DNA from: Ephydatia muelleri
Lineage: Eukaryota > Porifera > Demospongiae > Spongillida > Spongillidae
Direction: 5' to 3'
Assembly (NCBI GenBank): GCA_013339895.1
Contig: JABACO010000001.1
Span: forward strand, 7,970,982-8,034,981
Length of the DNA stretch: 64,000 bases
Shown here one piece after another: positions 45,494-58,100 of this stretch; position 1 is the stretch's first letter, and every line of letters begins with the position of its first letter. Under the pieces are notes generated by a model. It had not been told where the DNA came from. It searched no databases and worked only from the letters and a program-made list of their open reading frames with translations. The position numbers were made by a program, and so were the translations under genes.

Positions 45494-48400
45494 TCATGAT
45501 CCATGAACTTCTAAGACCCGTTGTCCGCGGGCAGGTTGTTGTACTATTTCTTGTTCCGCTATCTCAAGGTCATCACTGTCATCAAAGAATTGCAATGTCG
45601 TACCTGTGTACTCGGGGCGATGATGACTTTGATTCGTACTGGTTGGGCCCTCTGCTTCTGGATTTTTAGCATCAACATCATCCAAGTCCAAACGAATATC
45701 ACTAGGGCATGGTTTCAGGCGATCAAAGTGTACGACCATCCTCTTACGTCTCCGTACTGCAATTCGTCGTAGATCAAGGATTCTGTACGTGACCGCAGAA
45801 AGCCTCTTCACCACCCTAAATGGCCCAGTCCAGGGACAATGGAGTTTCCTAGGCTTTCCCTTGGGCACAACAGGGGTATGTAACCACACAAGGTCACCTG
45901 GTTCATACTGCTTCCCATGGACCCTCAGATTGTAGACCTCCTTCATCCTCATCGTTGCCGTCCCCATGTTTTCCCGAGCAGCTTGGAAGGCCCCTTGTAA
46001 GATTTTCTGCAGTTGTCTTGCATACTCATGTTGTGGCTTGGGTTCTGTTGGTGTAGACCCATATACTTGATCCACTGGCAACTTGGCCTGCCGCCCGAAC
46101 ATTAAAAAGAAAGGGGAGAAACCTGTGGAGGGATGTATCGAAGTATTATAGGCCATACAAATTTTCCTCAAATGCAATTCCCATTGAGTAGGGTTGTCGT
46201 GGGCAGATGTTGCTAGCATGCTGATCAATGTACGATTGAATCGTTCAACAAGTCCATCTGATTGCGGGTGGTATGGTGTTGTAACGTGTCTTACTGATTT
46301 GTAGTAATTTACACACTTCTTTCATCACATCAGACTCAAACTGTCGCCCTTGATCAGAATGCAACTGCTGAGGGATAGAGAACCTGCAGAAGAATTCATC
46401 AATCAGAGTGGTAGCTACTGTTATTGCCTCCTGATTAGGAATGGCATAAGCCTCTGCCCATCTGGTGAAGTAGTCGGAAGCGACTAAAATATAGGGTTTT
46501 TTAGCCTCCCCCGGGGTGATGGGTCCAATTATGTCTACTGCAACAATTTGCATTGGGTACCCAGAACTAATAACCTGGAGAGGGGCACGGCCTCGATGCG
46601 GGGGCATTTTCCTAGCAGCACACTTCGCACATGTGCTACACTACTTCCCAACATCTCCTGCATGACCTGGCCAATAAAATCCTCTCCTTCAGGCGGGAAA
46701 GTGTCTTTCCTTCTCCTAAGTGTCCTCCCAGTATGCTCTCATGTAATTGCTTCAAAATATCTTGGCGAATAATTGCCGGGGCAATAATCTGCAAATGCTC
46801 ACTCCCCTGATGTCTTCATATCGTCTGTACAAAACACCCTTTTTTACAACCAACTGGTCCCATTGCTGCACTAATATGTTTAGTTTCCTACTCTTCCCTT
46901 CCAGTTCCCCAAGGCCTACCATGCTCCCACAACTTACTGCCCTGAGCACAATCCCCACATTCTCATCCTCCAGCTGCAGCTGGCGCATGCTCTTCGCATC
47001 CCCAATTCCTGTCTGAAGCCACTGTGCTGAACACCCATGCCTTTGCTGCTGGAACCACCCGTGATGTTGGCTTCATTTTCATCTGGGCCAATACGGGAGA
47101 GGGCATCAGCATTTCCGTGGTTGCATCCCCTGTGGTGAATTACAGCAAAGTCATACTCTTGGAGCTGCTCTAACCATCTTGCGAGTTGCCCTTCCGGTTC
47201 TTTCATGTTGTAAAGCCATTGCAAGGAGCTGTGATCAGTACGAAGAGTGAATGTGACGTCCTAGCAAGTATGGCCTGAAGTGTTTCGTAAAGGTGACTAC
47301 TGCCAATAGCTCTTTCCTTGTCACGCAGTACTTTCTCTCAGCTTTACTAATTGTGCGACTCCCATAGGCCACTACTTTCTTCTCTCCATCGTGATCCTGA
47401 GACAGCACTGCTTCTATACCATACTGACAGGCATCTGTATCAAGGATAAAAGATTTCTCAAGTCAGGAAAAGATAGTATGGGGGCAGACAATAGTCGCGA
47501 TTTGAGTTCATCAAATGCATGGATACACTCTTGTGTCCATTGAAACTCACGACCTCACTCGGTAAGTTGGTGTAACGGTCTGGCAATGGCAGCAAAATGG
47601 GGGATGTATTTCCTGTAGTATCCCACAAGACCAAGTAACTGTCTGACATCTTGTATTGAATTAGGCGTCTTTCAGTTCTGAACTGCAGAAACCTTTTTGG
47701 GGTCAGTACTAATACCCTGTCTTGATATTCTGTGCCCTAGAAATGTTACTTCTTCATGAAAGAGATGACATTTCGAAGTTTTCAACCACAAACCTGCTTG
47801 CCTTAATCTATCCAGCACCAATTCCAAATTGGATAAGTGCTGCTGAAAACACTTACCTACAATCACGATATCGTCTATGTAGACAAGACAACTTTTCCAT
47901 TGGATGCCAGACAAGACCAGGTCCATTAACCGCTGAAAGGTTGCTGGAGCGTTGCAGAGACCAAAGGGCATAACCTTAAATTCGAAAAGACCTTCTTGCA
48001 TGCAGAACGCAGTCTTTTGCCTGTCATTCTCATCCATCTCCACCTGCCAGTAACCACAAATAAGGTCGAGAGTTGAAAACCCCTTAGACCCATTCAAAGC
48101 GTCCAGCGAGTCATCTATTCTTGGGAGGGGATAAGCATCCTTACGAGTGATAGAATTTAACTTGCGATAATCAACGCAAAAACGTAAGGAGCCATCCTTC
48201 TTCGTGACTATGACCACCGGGGATGCCCAGGGGCTTGAAGAGGGCTGCACAATTTCACTCTTGAGCATATCTTCGATTAGCTTGCGGGCCTGTTCTCTTC
48301 GAAAGGGTGGCATTCTCCTAAACTGCTGGCGGATTGGAGGATTATTGCCAGTATCAACTGACTGCTTAACCATGTTAGTACGCCCCAATTCACCGTTCGA

Positions 48401-49260
48401 CTCAGCAAAGACATCTGCATATGCCATCAACACGTGGTACAACATATCCTTTTCTTCCTTACTCAGATCAGCTGCACTGTTTTGTACCATCTCCCACAAT
48501 AATTTCGACTTACTTTCAGAAACTTTTGGTATCTTCTTTTCTTGGCTCATTGCATCTGTTACAGGTGCCAACAACGATTCGTCCTGCAACCTGGTGGCTC
48601 TGGCTATTCTTGTACCCTTATGAACGACAGTCTCAGTTGGCAAAGGATTACACATCAGAACAGGAATGCTACCTAAAGGCTCTCCTATTGAAGGTGTAAC
48701 CACGGCTCCTGCAACAATTATAGGTATGTCTGGTCTGCTACCCTCCACTAACCATACCCCTTTGCATGTGGAAGATGTGTACGCCATGGTTTGAATCTCA
48801 CTATAGGCTCGTATCTTGACAGTCTCTATGAGACTAACACTCACCTCATTGGCCAACTTGTCACTACTGTTGCTACTGTAAGCATGGTGCTGTAACTGGA
48901 TGGAAACTCCTTCGAGCTGCAAAACTATCTTGGATAGGTCAATGATGCCATGATGTTTCTCTAGAAAGTCCATGCAGCCCCAGGATAGATTCCACCTTGA
49001 CGGAGTCAACGACTACAAGGTCAACAGAAAATGCCTGATCTGCCAAATGGAAATCAAGAGTAGTCACTCCACACACAGGAACAGTGCTACCCTCTACACC
49101 AACAAGGTGCCTCCTTCTCCACGGTGACAGTACAAATTAGCTTGCACCTCCAAGTCTGTCCCAGACATCTTTTCTTACAAGACTTACGGCTGCACCTGTG
49201 TCTAACATGAATTCTACAGGTGAACCCTTAACAAGAACTTCGACATAGCAGGATTAACAG
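45494..49260 (-). pseudogene. pol: Gypsy pol (protease, reverse transcriptase, RNase H, integrase), broken
   Basis: Protease: LDTGAAVSLV near 49200. Reverse transcriptase: frame 49009-47672, with the conserved blocks SPWASPVVIVTKKDG, FSTLDLICGYWQVEM, MPFGLCNAPATFQ and the YIDD active site in LVYIDDIVIVG. RNase H: about 47460-46990, with FILDTDACQYG and RKYCVTRKELLAVV, then a frame change and the ALSRI connection. Integrase: HHCC finger near 46740-46610, first catalytic Asp in VAVDIIGP, second in LHSDQGRQFES, and the Glu in HPQSDGLVERF after a frame change. The last frame (46228-45494) has the GPY/F-type CPWTGPFRVVKRL and an acidic tail. Each domain is recognisable but at least three frame changes separate them. 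Confidence 0.92.
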
Positions 49261-49369
49261 CTAAACTATACAAACTTTTGTTTACATGGACCATTGTTTC
49301 CTTACCCCCATATGCTTGGTCCTTAGCATAGAGGGTATCTAGTTTTCCTGCTTCCGCTTCTGCCAGCCA

Positions 49370-50175
49370 GCCGCGCAGCCCCTGGCACAGTGTCCTTCCT
49401 TGCCACACTTTAAGCAGATGATCGTATCCTTGGAGGCTGCTGGTTCTCGGGAGGAATTATACGTCTCGGGTTTCCTTCTATACCTGCGCGTGCTTCTGCC
49501 GGCCGTTCTAGTTTTCCCATCCTTTCTGACAATGAGTGGATCATGGCCATTAAGGTTTCCCGTTCTTCGACCGGGACATCACTGATGACGGATATTTTGG
49601 AGCCTTTGGTCTCTTGATGGAGATACGACTCCATTTCCATCGTGCACGAAACCGCGTCGTCCAGAGTCTTCGGTTGTCTCTGTCGGACAGCAAAAGCAAC
49701 CTTAGGATTATCCAACTCACTGAGATATCTCTCGAGAGACAGCAAATCCTTAGCCTTTTCGTCAATTGCGGGAAATGCTTTGTCTGCGAGAATGCGCAAC
49801 TCATCCCCGAAATCACCCACTGTTCGTCCGGTCGCCTTTTCCTGGTCTGAAATTCGACAACATACAGCTGACGCTTACTTTCAGGCTCAAAGCGCTTCTG
49901 TAAAGCGTCCTTCGCTGCTTGGAAGTCTTGTTTCGCCTCTGGCGCCAACCTCCTCCAAGCGGTTTGAGCCTTTCCGGTTAGCCGAACGGGTAGCCAGAGT
50001 GTTTCGTGGGTTCGTCCCAGCATTTAACCAAAGCTGCGGCCTCAAAGTGCTCAACCCAATCGGTCCAATTTCTGTCGCCAGAGTAGGTGTCGGGAGAAAC
50101 CAGCGGTCGGTTGGTTTTGGTCTGAGCCAGAACCCTCGGGTTCGGAATTTCCGCTCCGCCTTCTTGTTCGACCAT
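49370..50175 (-). pseudogene. gag: Gypsy gag with CCHC zinc knuckle, broken
   Basis: Likely start at 50175 (MVEQEGGAEIPNPRVLAQTK), directly after the primer-binding site. The capsid region is split over three frames (ETLWLPVRLTGKAQTAWRRL; ILADKAFPAIDEKAKDLLSL). The zinc knuckle CLKCGKEGHCARGC (CX2CX4HX4C) follows in yet another frame at about 49425-49370. Several disablements are obvious. Confidence 0.88.
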
Positions 50176-50191
50176 CCTGCCGACTACGCCA
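50176..50191 (-). promoter_or_regulatory. Primer-binding site matching tRNA-Ser 3' end
   Basis: The minus strand reads TGGCGTAGTCGGCAGG starting two bases after the 5' LTR. Its complement CCTGCCGACTACGCCA is the 3' end plus CCA of a eukaryotic tRNA-Ser of the GTAGTCG... type. A 16-base match supports tRNA-Ser priming. Confidence 0.8.
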
Positions 50192-50193
50192 AG

Positions 50194-50346
50194 TGTAACG
50201 AGACACGTGCACTGCAGCAGCAGCCAAAAGAAGTGTCTAATTAAAAAGAGAGACATGCATATATACACAGGACAAGGTCAAAGTACAGTCCAGCTGGAGC
50301 CAGCATGCGTACATAGATCCAAAAATATATTATGTCATTTGCTACA
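50194..50346 (-). repeat. 5' LTR of the Gypsy element
   Basis: A 153-bp copy; the minus strand runs TGTAGC...GTTACA and adjoins the primer-binding site. Confidence 0.95.
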
Positions 50347-50350
50347 GTAT

Positions 50351-50439
50351 CGACGAGGCATCAAAGTGGAATAATTGCGTGCGATCAGACGATGAAAAAA
50401 GGCGGATACTGGAGTCGTGCCATTCTGGAATAGAAGATA
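50351..50439 (+). pseudogene. 3' part of the integrase-gene fragment split by Gypsy
   Basis: Continues the frame broken at 45183 (IDEASKWNNCVRSDDEKRRI then LESCHSG) exactly across the GTAT duplication. After about 50439 no further integrase sequence was recognised. Confidence 0.5.
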
Positions 50440-50818
50440 TGTACGTATTAAATTTATAACTTTTCAGTATCCATGGATTGGGCTGTAGAGTGCCATCTAG
50501 GCAGAAATAAAACAATTGAGAAGGTTTCAAGTCGTTTTTATTGGCGAAATAATTCAAAAAGTGAAAATGAATATCAAGAAGGCACAGGAAAGGACAAATT
50601 TTACTATGGCAAAAAACATTGACATAATTATTTTTGAATGTCATATTTTAGAAAACACTATACTGGATCGATGAAATGTGTTATTCAATCAATATAGCCA
50701 GTGGTATCATTTCAGATGTGTGAAAATCGAGCAAAAATGTATTCCTGACACATGTTTATGTTCACGTTGCTCGAAATAGCACAATCTATGATCAATGTAT
50801 CAGTATCAGTGTGTGTGT

Positions 50819-50868
50819 GTGTGTTTTTTTTGTTTTTTTTTTTTTTTTTTTTTTTTGTTTTTTTTTGC
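50819..50868. repeat. Short TG block and long poly-T
   Basis: gtgtgtgtgtg followed by about 45 bases of almost pure T. Confidence 0.9.
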
Positions 50869-50959
50869 AGTACAAGTGCAATCAAGCGTGTTCTTAATTC
50901 TACATATTATATATAATATAGTACAGGGGAGTAAAGATGCCACCCAAGTATGCACGAGC

Positions 50960-51235
50960 AAGCGTCATATATGCCTAGTCGCCACCGACTTGGAGAGTCA
51001 TATGACTCATATATGCCTAGGTGTAATTGACCGGGAGTAAATTAAGCCTAGGCTACAATAACTCCCAGGAGTCATTTGCATCAGGGGGGAGTCAATTATG
51101 CCTAGGCACATATGACTGGGGATTCATATGTGCCTAGGTGTCAATGACTGGTAAGTCAATTATGCCTAGGCGTAATTGAACGGGAGTTATAGGCATCAAT
51201 GACTGGGGAGTCAATTCATACAGGAGTCATTATCG
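50960..51235. repeat. Degenerate GCCTAGGC / GGGAGTCA motif array, right block
   Basis: About ten irregular copies of patterns such as gagtcaattatgcctaggc, catatgactggggattcat and aattgaccgggagt in both orientations, spaced about 20-30 bases. It matches the block at 44886-45005. Confidence 0.8.
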
Positions 51236-52079
51236 CCTGCGACACCGGCTCTGCAAACGACTTCACATACAACGGAGTGCCGAAGAAGAGAAAAGCATCA
51301 GCGATTAGCAGATTTTGAGCTTGGACAACTCCATAGCAACAACCACACAGCAGGATCCAGTCTCAGCAGACAGTCGCTCACTGCAGCATCAGACTCCTTT
51401 ATCCTCAACCTCCTTAGTGCACCCAGTCCCTGCTGAAGAAGTTGAACAAGAGCCTGAGCCACAGCGACAATCACAGGTGCCCCAGTTGACGATCATCGAT
51501 GGCTAGTGCAAGTGCATGCAGTTTGTACATGTAATCTGACACTATAATAACAGAGAAAGGACGTTGCAAACTTGATTGGGAAAACTTTGACTCAGATTGA
51601 GAAATATGAATTCATATTTCTCAGACTGAGTCAAAGTTTTCTCGACCAAGTTTGCAACGTCCTTTGCTTTGAAAAGCATAACTGTTCCTGCAAATGACTA
51701 CAAGTTTCATGTTCGGGAGTTCAAAACAAGAACGCAAAAATGTACGCAAACGGTGTGTACCAAATGGCATTACATTCATTGATATTATATTATTATATTA
51801 TTCATTACACAGGAGCTTCATACAGTGTACATGTAAGGCAAATACCCAGGGTTGGCCTATTCCATACGTCAGGATGGAGCCTACTCTTTGTTCTACCTGC
51901 TTTTTGCCTACGTTTTGTCTTGCAGACAGCAAGATGTGGAATCTGGATTTGGCCATATTTCAATTTGTTGAAGCACAGATAGTGCAGGTATGTGACACGT
52001 AAGTGCATGCAATGAGTGAATATTATTATTCCATCTTAAATCATATAGAAGAGGTCTGATCACAACATTAACATTAAAC
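51236..52079. other. No supported gene; one unexplained open frame and a palindrome
   Basis: The plus frame 51315-51506 encodes a Gln/Pro/Ser-rich 63-residue segment (LDNSIATTTQQDPVSADSRS...) ending in a stop. It might be a last exon, but no acceptor-linked partner was found. Confidence 0.4.
51556..51665. repeat. 110-bp loopless palindrome
   Basis: Two 55-base arms meet at gaaatatgaa|ttcatatttc with about five mismatches; ends are AAAGGACGTTGC. It looks like a miniature inverted-repeat element. Confidence 0.85.
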
Positions 52080-52480
52080 ACCATGACATATTTGAAAAAG
52101 CATGCCTGGTTTCTGCATCAGTGTATGTCCAGCCCACCAAACCTAGGCTATATGTGGAAGACAACAGCATTGTAGTAATGCAGACACTGAGGAAGGGATG
52201 AAGTGTTGAAGGATATTATCGTGTTAATCTTACTGTCCCATTTCTGGACCTTCTATAAAATCAGTTCAGACTCAGGTATAGTAAGTTATATGAACATATG
52301 CTGAGTTGATCATGATTCTAAATATAGGTTCAATACATTTAAGCAACAAGCACGCGAGTATTTTATTATTTTACCCTCATTGGCAGCAGTGGTGCTTCCA
52401 AACCACCAAGATTTTGACTACTTTCAAAGTGACCTTCCTGACCCTTTGGTTCTTCCACAAGAGCTGGAGCTTTGGGTGAT
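52080..52480 (+). pseudogene. hAT (ZMYM1-type) transposase core fragment
   Basis: In broken frames it reads VQPTKPRLYVEDNS, then EGYYRVNLTVPFLDLL, then ILPSLAAVVLPNHQDF and YFQSDLPDPLVLPQELELW. The 'YYR...PFLD.L...RF' block and the 'Y..DLP.P..F..EL..W' block occur in this order in hAT transposases of the ZMYM1 / P52rIPK kind, upstream of the dimerisation domain. Stops and frame changes show it is dead. Confidence 0.6.
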
Positions 52481-52489
52481 ACACTGATG

Positions 52490-55176
52490 TAATTATACCA
52501 ATAACGTTACCAATTGATTACATTTTTATATATACGTGTAGCTCTATTGGTCAAATGCTAGCAATGAAAGTCGCCCAAGCACCCTTTCGCCTGCCCTAAG
52601 GGCTTGTAGGAAGCAGCCAGTATTACGTATAAACTTTACCGACCTTACGATTTCTGTTAGATAAGGATAAAACTCAGTCGGGAGTCTGGCAGACATGTAT
52701 TCCAAAGGCAAGAAAGCTCAACTTTATAATTTAAAAAACCATATCGCTTGAGAGCCTGAAAAAAATGCTGAAAACGGTTGAGTTGCTTCTTGCGTGTCGA
52801 GACGTTAATACAGCCAGATCGCTTGTCAATTGAGCGCTCCATCTACATGTATCTAGCTACAACTGTAAGACCTGCACTCGTGGTAAGTTTACACAACCGC
52901 AACCCGAGCCCATATCAAAGACAATTCAACCTTTCTGTGAACTGCGCTGAAAGTGTAAAACGTCCAGCGAAGTTCCTGCGTGTAATCATAGATAGTATAG
53001 TCTGCAAAGTCTAAATAGTAAAGTCTACCTTACTATCTTTGGTGTAATTCATCGATTTACACGCAAAAAAGATTGCAAACAGTAATATGTACGAAGTAAG
53101 TCCTATATACATGTAGTACATGGTGTCGGAGTGGTGCATGAGTCTATCTAAAGACCGATCACTTGCATATTGTGTAAGGTCTTCCATGCATCTGACCCTG
53201 GAAAGACAGTGGAAGCTCGAGGAAGCCAAAAGTTTGTCCAAGACTGAATCGTGTGACCGGAAGCTCGTAATAGATCTGCAGATGCCAGCCAGCTAGCCAG
53301 CCGGAATCTTGCAGTTAACAGAATTATCAACCAGTTTCAACGTTTGATGCGTGGCCATGGTGCAGCAAAAATGAGACACACAAATACGCCAGTTTGGCAT
53401 AGCACAGCCACGTTTATTTTGCGGAGGGTATGCTACGCCAGATTACTTACAGTACAAGTACAATATTTATACGAGTACAGTTCGTTGTCTCGTTTGGCTA
53501 CCGGTACTAGTAGAAGCGGGCCAGGATTGAACATGTGTTGGCTGATCAAAGACTATAGCTGAGGCGCGGCTATAAATCTCAGTTGCCACCTCCGACTTAG
53601 TATTGACCGTGACCGCAAAGTACTAATTACACAATTTTTAGCATTTTTCCTTTCAGTGCAAATGCCACCACGATTTAGTGATGCAGTCGGAAAATATTTT
53701 CGACTTAAAATGCATAGATGTCCTCTCAATGTATTGGAATTTCTCGATATAGTGTACACACGACAGCAAATGCTTCAGTGGAAGCAGCTAGATACAGAAA
53801 ACTATATTGTAAGTAAGTACATTAGGACCGTAGAAATGTGGGATTATAAGAACACAAGCCATTGCGTCACTTGGAAATCCAACTTTTACCTGCGTCTGTG
53901 CATAAACAGCAACTCTTTCTAGAAGGTCTTAAGCTTTGATACCAGACTCTGCAATTCTTTCTTCCATTGATAGAAACAATCATGAAACATCAGCTGCTTG
54001 CACGTTACTTCATCGTTTCATCCCGGCAGTGCAAGACCTCTATTTGGCAGAACTGCAGGCTAGAAAGTAGTGCAAAGACGAAGAGTGGGCTTCGTTCGGG
54101 GACACACTCAGAATGCTCGCAGCCATCACTACATGCCATTCAAAAGTCTAAAAATTCTGGAAAGAAGCTCAACATACGTTGTCTTTGACAATGTTAAACA
54201 CATGATGGTGCAACATTGGGTACAGGGAGAAAGTGGAACAAAGAAATGTGGAAACGGAACAGGAAAATGAGCTAGACGTGGAATATGAAGTCATAGAAGT
54301 TAACAAGCCAGGTTGAAGATGGAGGGAAAATGAGGGGATGGATGAGGAGGCAGGGAAGCAGATAAACAAAATGAAAAAAACATTATAATAGTGCTTTTGC
54401 CAAAGACAACAAGATCCAGTTTTATGATTGGTTGCGATGAACAATTAAGACTGTATTTATCAATGGTTTCATGTGGACTGTGTAGGATTAACCTCTATTC
54501 CCACAAGGCAAATATGGTACTAAGATAATAGTACTTAGATGTGTACACGTTTAATGCATGCTTTGATCTCAGTGTATGGCCGTAAATGTTGTTTGATAAG
54601 ACAGACCAGCTGTACACTACAAGTCAGGCCTTCTGCAACATGATCATTACATGTACATGTGCACAAACTGTGGTAGGTAGGCTAAAAAAAAAACGAACAC
54701 CATTTGCCATGCAATAGAGAACCTAATGCATGGGAGTTACAGAGCAACTGGTTGGATATGGTGCAAACACACTGTTAATCCTGCAGCAAATGATGGTGAT
54801 ACTGCACTCCAGTATTTGCTATCAATAATGTAACAGCGCCCTGAAAAGGTACCCCACAACTGCTTTAAAATGTACACACCTATCCACATAGGCATAATAC
54901 AACTCATTCAGTTTTTTGTTTTCTTTATGTGCCAATGCGAAATCATGTGTTCAAAGTTCATGAAGCAATTAAATGTACAATTCAATTCTCTTTGCTAAAT
55001 GCACCCGCAAGATAATTGTTCAAAATTTAGTGGAGCAATTAGTAAAGCGTAATTAAGTCAAGTAGAGTTGATTAAGCAACACGAAACTATATTCACTGCT
55101 GAAACTGTACCATTCCACAAGCTCAATATATACTCAAACTATGTATGTAATATGTCTCTGTTCTGTTATCACTGCT
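52490..55176. other. No supported gene
   Basis: A possible exon at about 53656-53815 (MPPRFSDAVGKYFRLKMHRC...) ends near gtaagtaag, and a broken frame near 53972-54290 follows an acceptor-like site. I do not recognise either; they could be transposon remains. Confidence 0.35.
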
Positions 55177-58100
55177 TCACGAAACCTGCAAGCCAGTGTC
55201 GGCTGGCAACTTGGCCTGCTCAACCATCACTGCTCTGTAGTCATCTGACATTTCTGTCGCAGCAGGGTGTGCATTGCTAGCTTCAAGTAGTATCTTCATA
55301 ATATCATCATACCGTTTCTCTGATGCGATATCATACGCAGTTTTTTTGTCCTACATGGTACAAATCATAATAATGTACACCAGACCACATACATTTATGA
55401 CTTTCTTATATTAACAGAAAAGTTTTTCAATAGCGATACCATCCAATTATGCAATCTTATTGTTTTATATGTTTTCTTGGTCATTAGACTAATGGACTAC
55501 TGATGGGAATTTTGATTACACTTTCCCAGCTAGGGAAAGAGTTATATACGAAGCTTGAAAAATGTTAAATGCACACAATGATGGCGTAAATTAAGTTGTG
55601 CACAATTAAAACTATTCTGATATTCTTATAGGCATTGCCGATTGTAATGCATCCCATGAGAATATTAGACACATGATAATCGCTACATCTAACGTGCGAG
55701 TAGCAGTGCTGCGTACGCGTTAGTGGTAGCGCGAGAATAATGCGAGACCTAAGCTCCACGTTTTGTGCGTTACTCGCGCGATTGCATGTGTACATGTCCA
55801 ATTGCGTCTGGTGGTCCCGATTTCGCATCAGCACACAGTCAATATAATATCTGAATGAGTGTGGTGCAACTTACTGCCTTACCAATTTACCTTAGTATAA
55901 GATAAATGCATGCATTTATATCCACTGAATGCAGATTTTGAAGAATGAAGACAACTTTTAATACTCTCCATGCATCACGTGAATAACCTGATTTTTGCTG
56001 TTTATGTCAATTCCAGGAAGTGTAACGAGATGTTTAATTACTTCAACACGATACTCCATAGTAGCACGATGTAGAGGAGTATTTCCAGTCTGCAAAGTTA
56101 ATTCAGGAAATTGCAAAGTAACAAAATATGGATTTGCAGATTGATATCAGTGAGTTTGCACATCTATACACACGTAAAATTGATTCAAATCAAGTTGCAC
56201 ATACCTACACGAATTTAAGTACGTAACGAATGGGTCAGTGTGTATGGCACGGACTTCAAAACATGCAACACCTTCACTAGTGCCTTTGATACCTATAGAT
56301 AGGCCTGATGTATGGTCCATTATGTTGCTGTTGCACAGAATAACCTGTCCCCTTTCATACAATCAAAGGCATGTAAAGTTGATACCATAACTATCAGAGG
56401 TTGGCTTGCTAATTAGGTGAATGTAGCAGGCAAGGCCATCTCCAAATCAAAGTTAAAGCTGCTGTCAACCAGCTAGGTGTTTTGCCCTGTATCACATTCA
56501 TAGGCGGTCATCTTAGTTTACTATTTACTAAAAATCGGTCTATTATTATTGATGTATACTTTATAAAATTACAACATGAACCATTCCAAGAGGCTGAATA
56601 AAATTATATTTTACAGCACCATAATTTATTCAATTTTATGGACAGGCGAAATAATTAAACCTAATTCATTAAAGAGAATAAATAAGGTTACAAACAAATA
56701 TACACATCAAACACAGACAGGTACGGTTCTACACTCTTCGGAGAATGGCTCTGGCATTTGCTCTAATTAAGCAATGCTTAAGTTGGAGAACAGGTCGAGA
56801 GAAGCCTGTGACTTTGGCAGGGACTTGTGGATTGCAAGCCGAGCAGCAACTTGTGCAAAAAACAATGAAGCCTCTTTACCCCAAGCCCCATAGGAATCAA
56901 CTGCAAAAGGGGTTGAGACCCACCCTAGAGCTGAACACTTTTCATCGTTGGCCTGGTGTTTCCTGCTCTCCGTTACCTCAAGGACTGCACCAAACGTTAC
57001 TCCCGCTTCAGCTAAAGTTGAAGGGTTTAGCGGTGAGACAACGGAGATGTCCAGGGCAACGTCGTAGCACAATGGCTTGCGTAATCAATAAACAAATTAT
57101 TCACCCCCCCTCCCCCACCCCTCCCTTCCTACCCATTTCTGAAAGTAACGAGAGTTCGGATCTTTGGGGGGTTATTTTTGCTTTAAATGGAGCATTCAGT
57201 TAGGTACGGGTCTCGCCCAAACCAGATTATAAAGTTACCTTTCAGAGTAAAGCTTACTTTATCTGTGCGGCGTGTCTACCCCGATGTCGGAGTATAGCGC
57301 TATCAGTACTGCACTGAACGAGTGGCAAGGCATGATGTCAGCAGAGGTAAGATGACATAACTACATGTAAGCGCAGCGCGTTCTTAATTTAATTAACGAT
57401 TTATTTATAAACCCAATCCCAATCAGAAGTCGATTTACATATTTTCACCCATACTTCGCATTACCACTACTGCGTGGTCCAACTGTTCACGAAGCGTACG
57501 CATACTACGCATAACCAATTTCATCCGGAATTAATTGTGTTCCTTTGACTAATAATTATAAGGCTTTTGGCAATTCAATTGCACTTATCAATATATCGGG
57601 ATCTATGAAGTTTTCCTGGAAGATATCTTCCTGTCAGTACCGCTTCAGCAGCTACCACTGGAGTTTGGACTCGTTCCCAGACCCAAAGTTACGCAGCTGC
57701 GGGTGATGCAATCCACCCACAGCTGCGTAACTTTTGGGTACGAGACTGGGAGTTAATGGCTCATTAACAGCCACTGATCCTGTACAGCCTCCTTTATTTC
57801 ATTAATGACCAGAAGATATAGTTTATTGCTTTGTAAATGTGCTTAATGTAATTGAATTATGAAATAAATTAACTACACCCCCCTATTTTGAACTATGTTG
57901 AATCCGCTTCGACGCAGCCGACATGCAGCTCAATGGCCTAATCACGCTGACGTGTACACATAACATGGTGATTTTGATACTCATCAATCCTCAATCAATC
58001 CTATGGAGCCTTGCTGACGCAGGTTCCGAATGCATTCTTTGTGATCATGTTTACATTTATATGTAATAAAGCAATTTGTTGTCCGATTTGTTTTTCACAA

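Larger units (their letters stand above)
45184..50346 (-). mobile_element. Full-length, frameshifted Ty3/Gypsy LTR retrotransposon
   Basis: A 5163-bp element bounded by a 163-bp LTR (45184-45346) and a 153-bp LTR (50194-50346). Read on the minus strand each begins TGTAGC and ends GTTACA. The flanking GTAT at 45180-45183 and 50347-50350 is a 4-bp target duplication. Minus-strand order is LTR, PBS, gag, protease, reverse transcriptase, RNase H, integrase, PPT, LTR; integrase after RNase H defines Ty3/Gypsy. Several frameshifts in gag, at the protease-RT junction, in RNase H and inside integrase show it cannot make its proteins. The LTRs differ by a roughly 10-bp indel and a few substitutions. 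No envelope frame is present. Confidence 0.95.
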
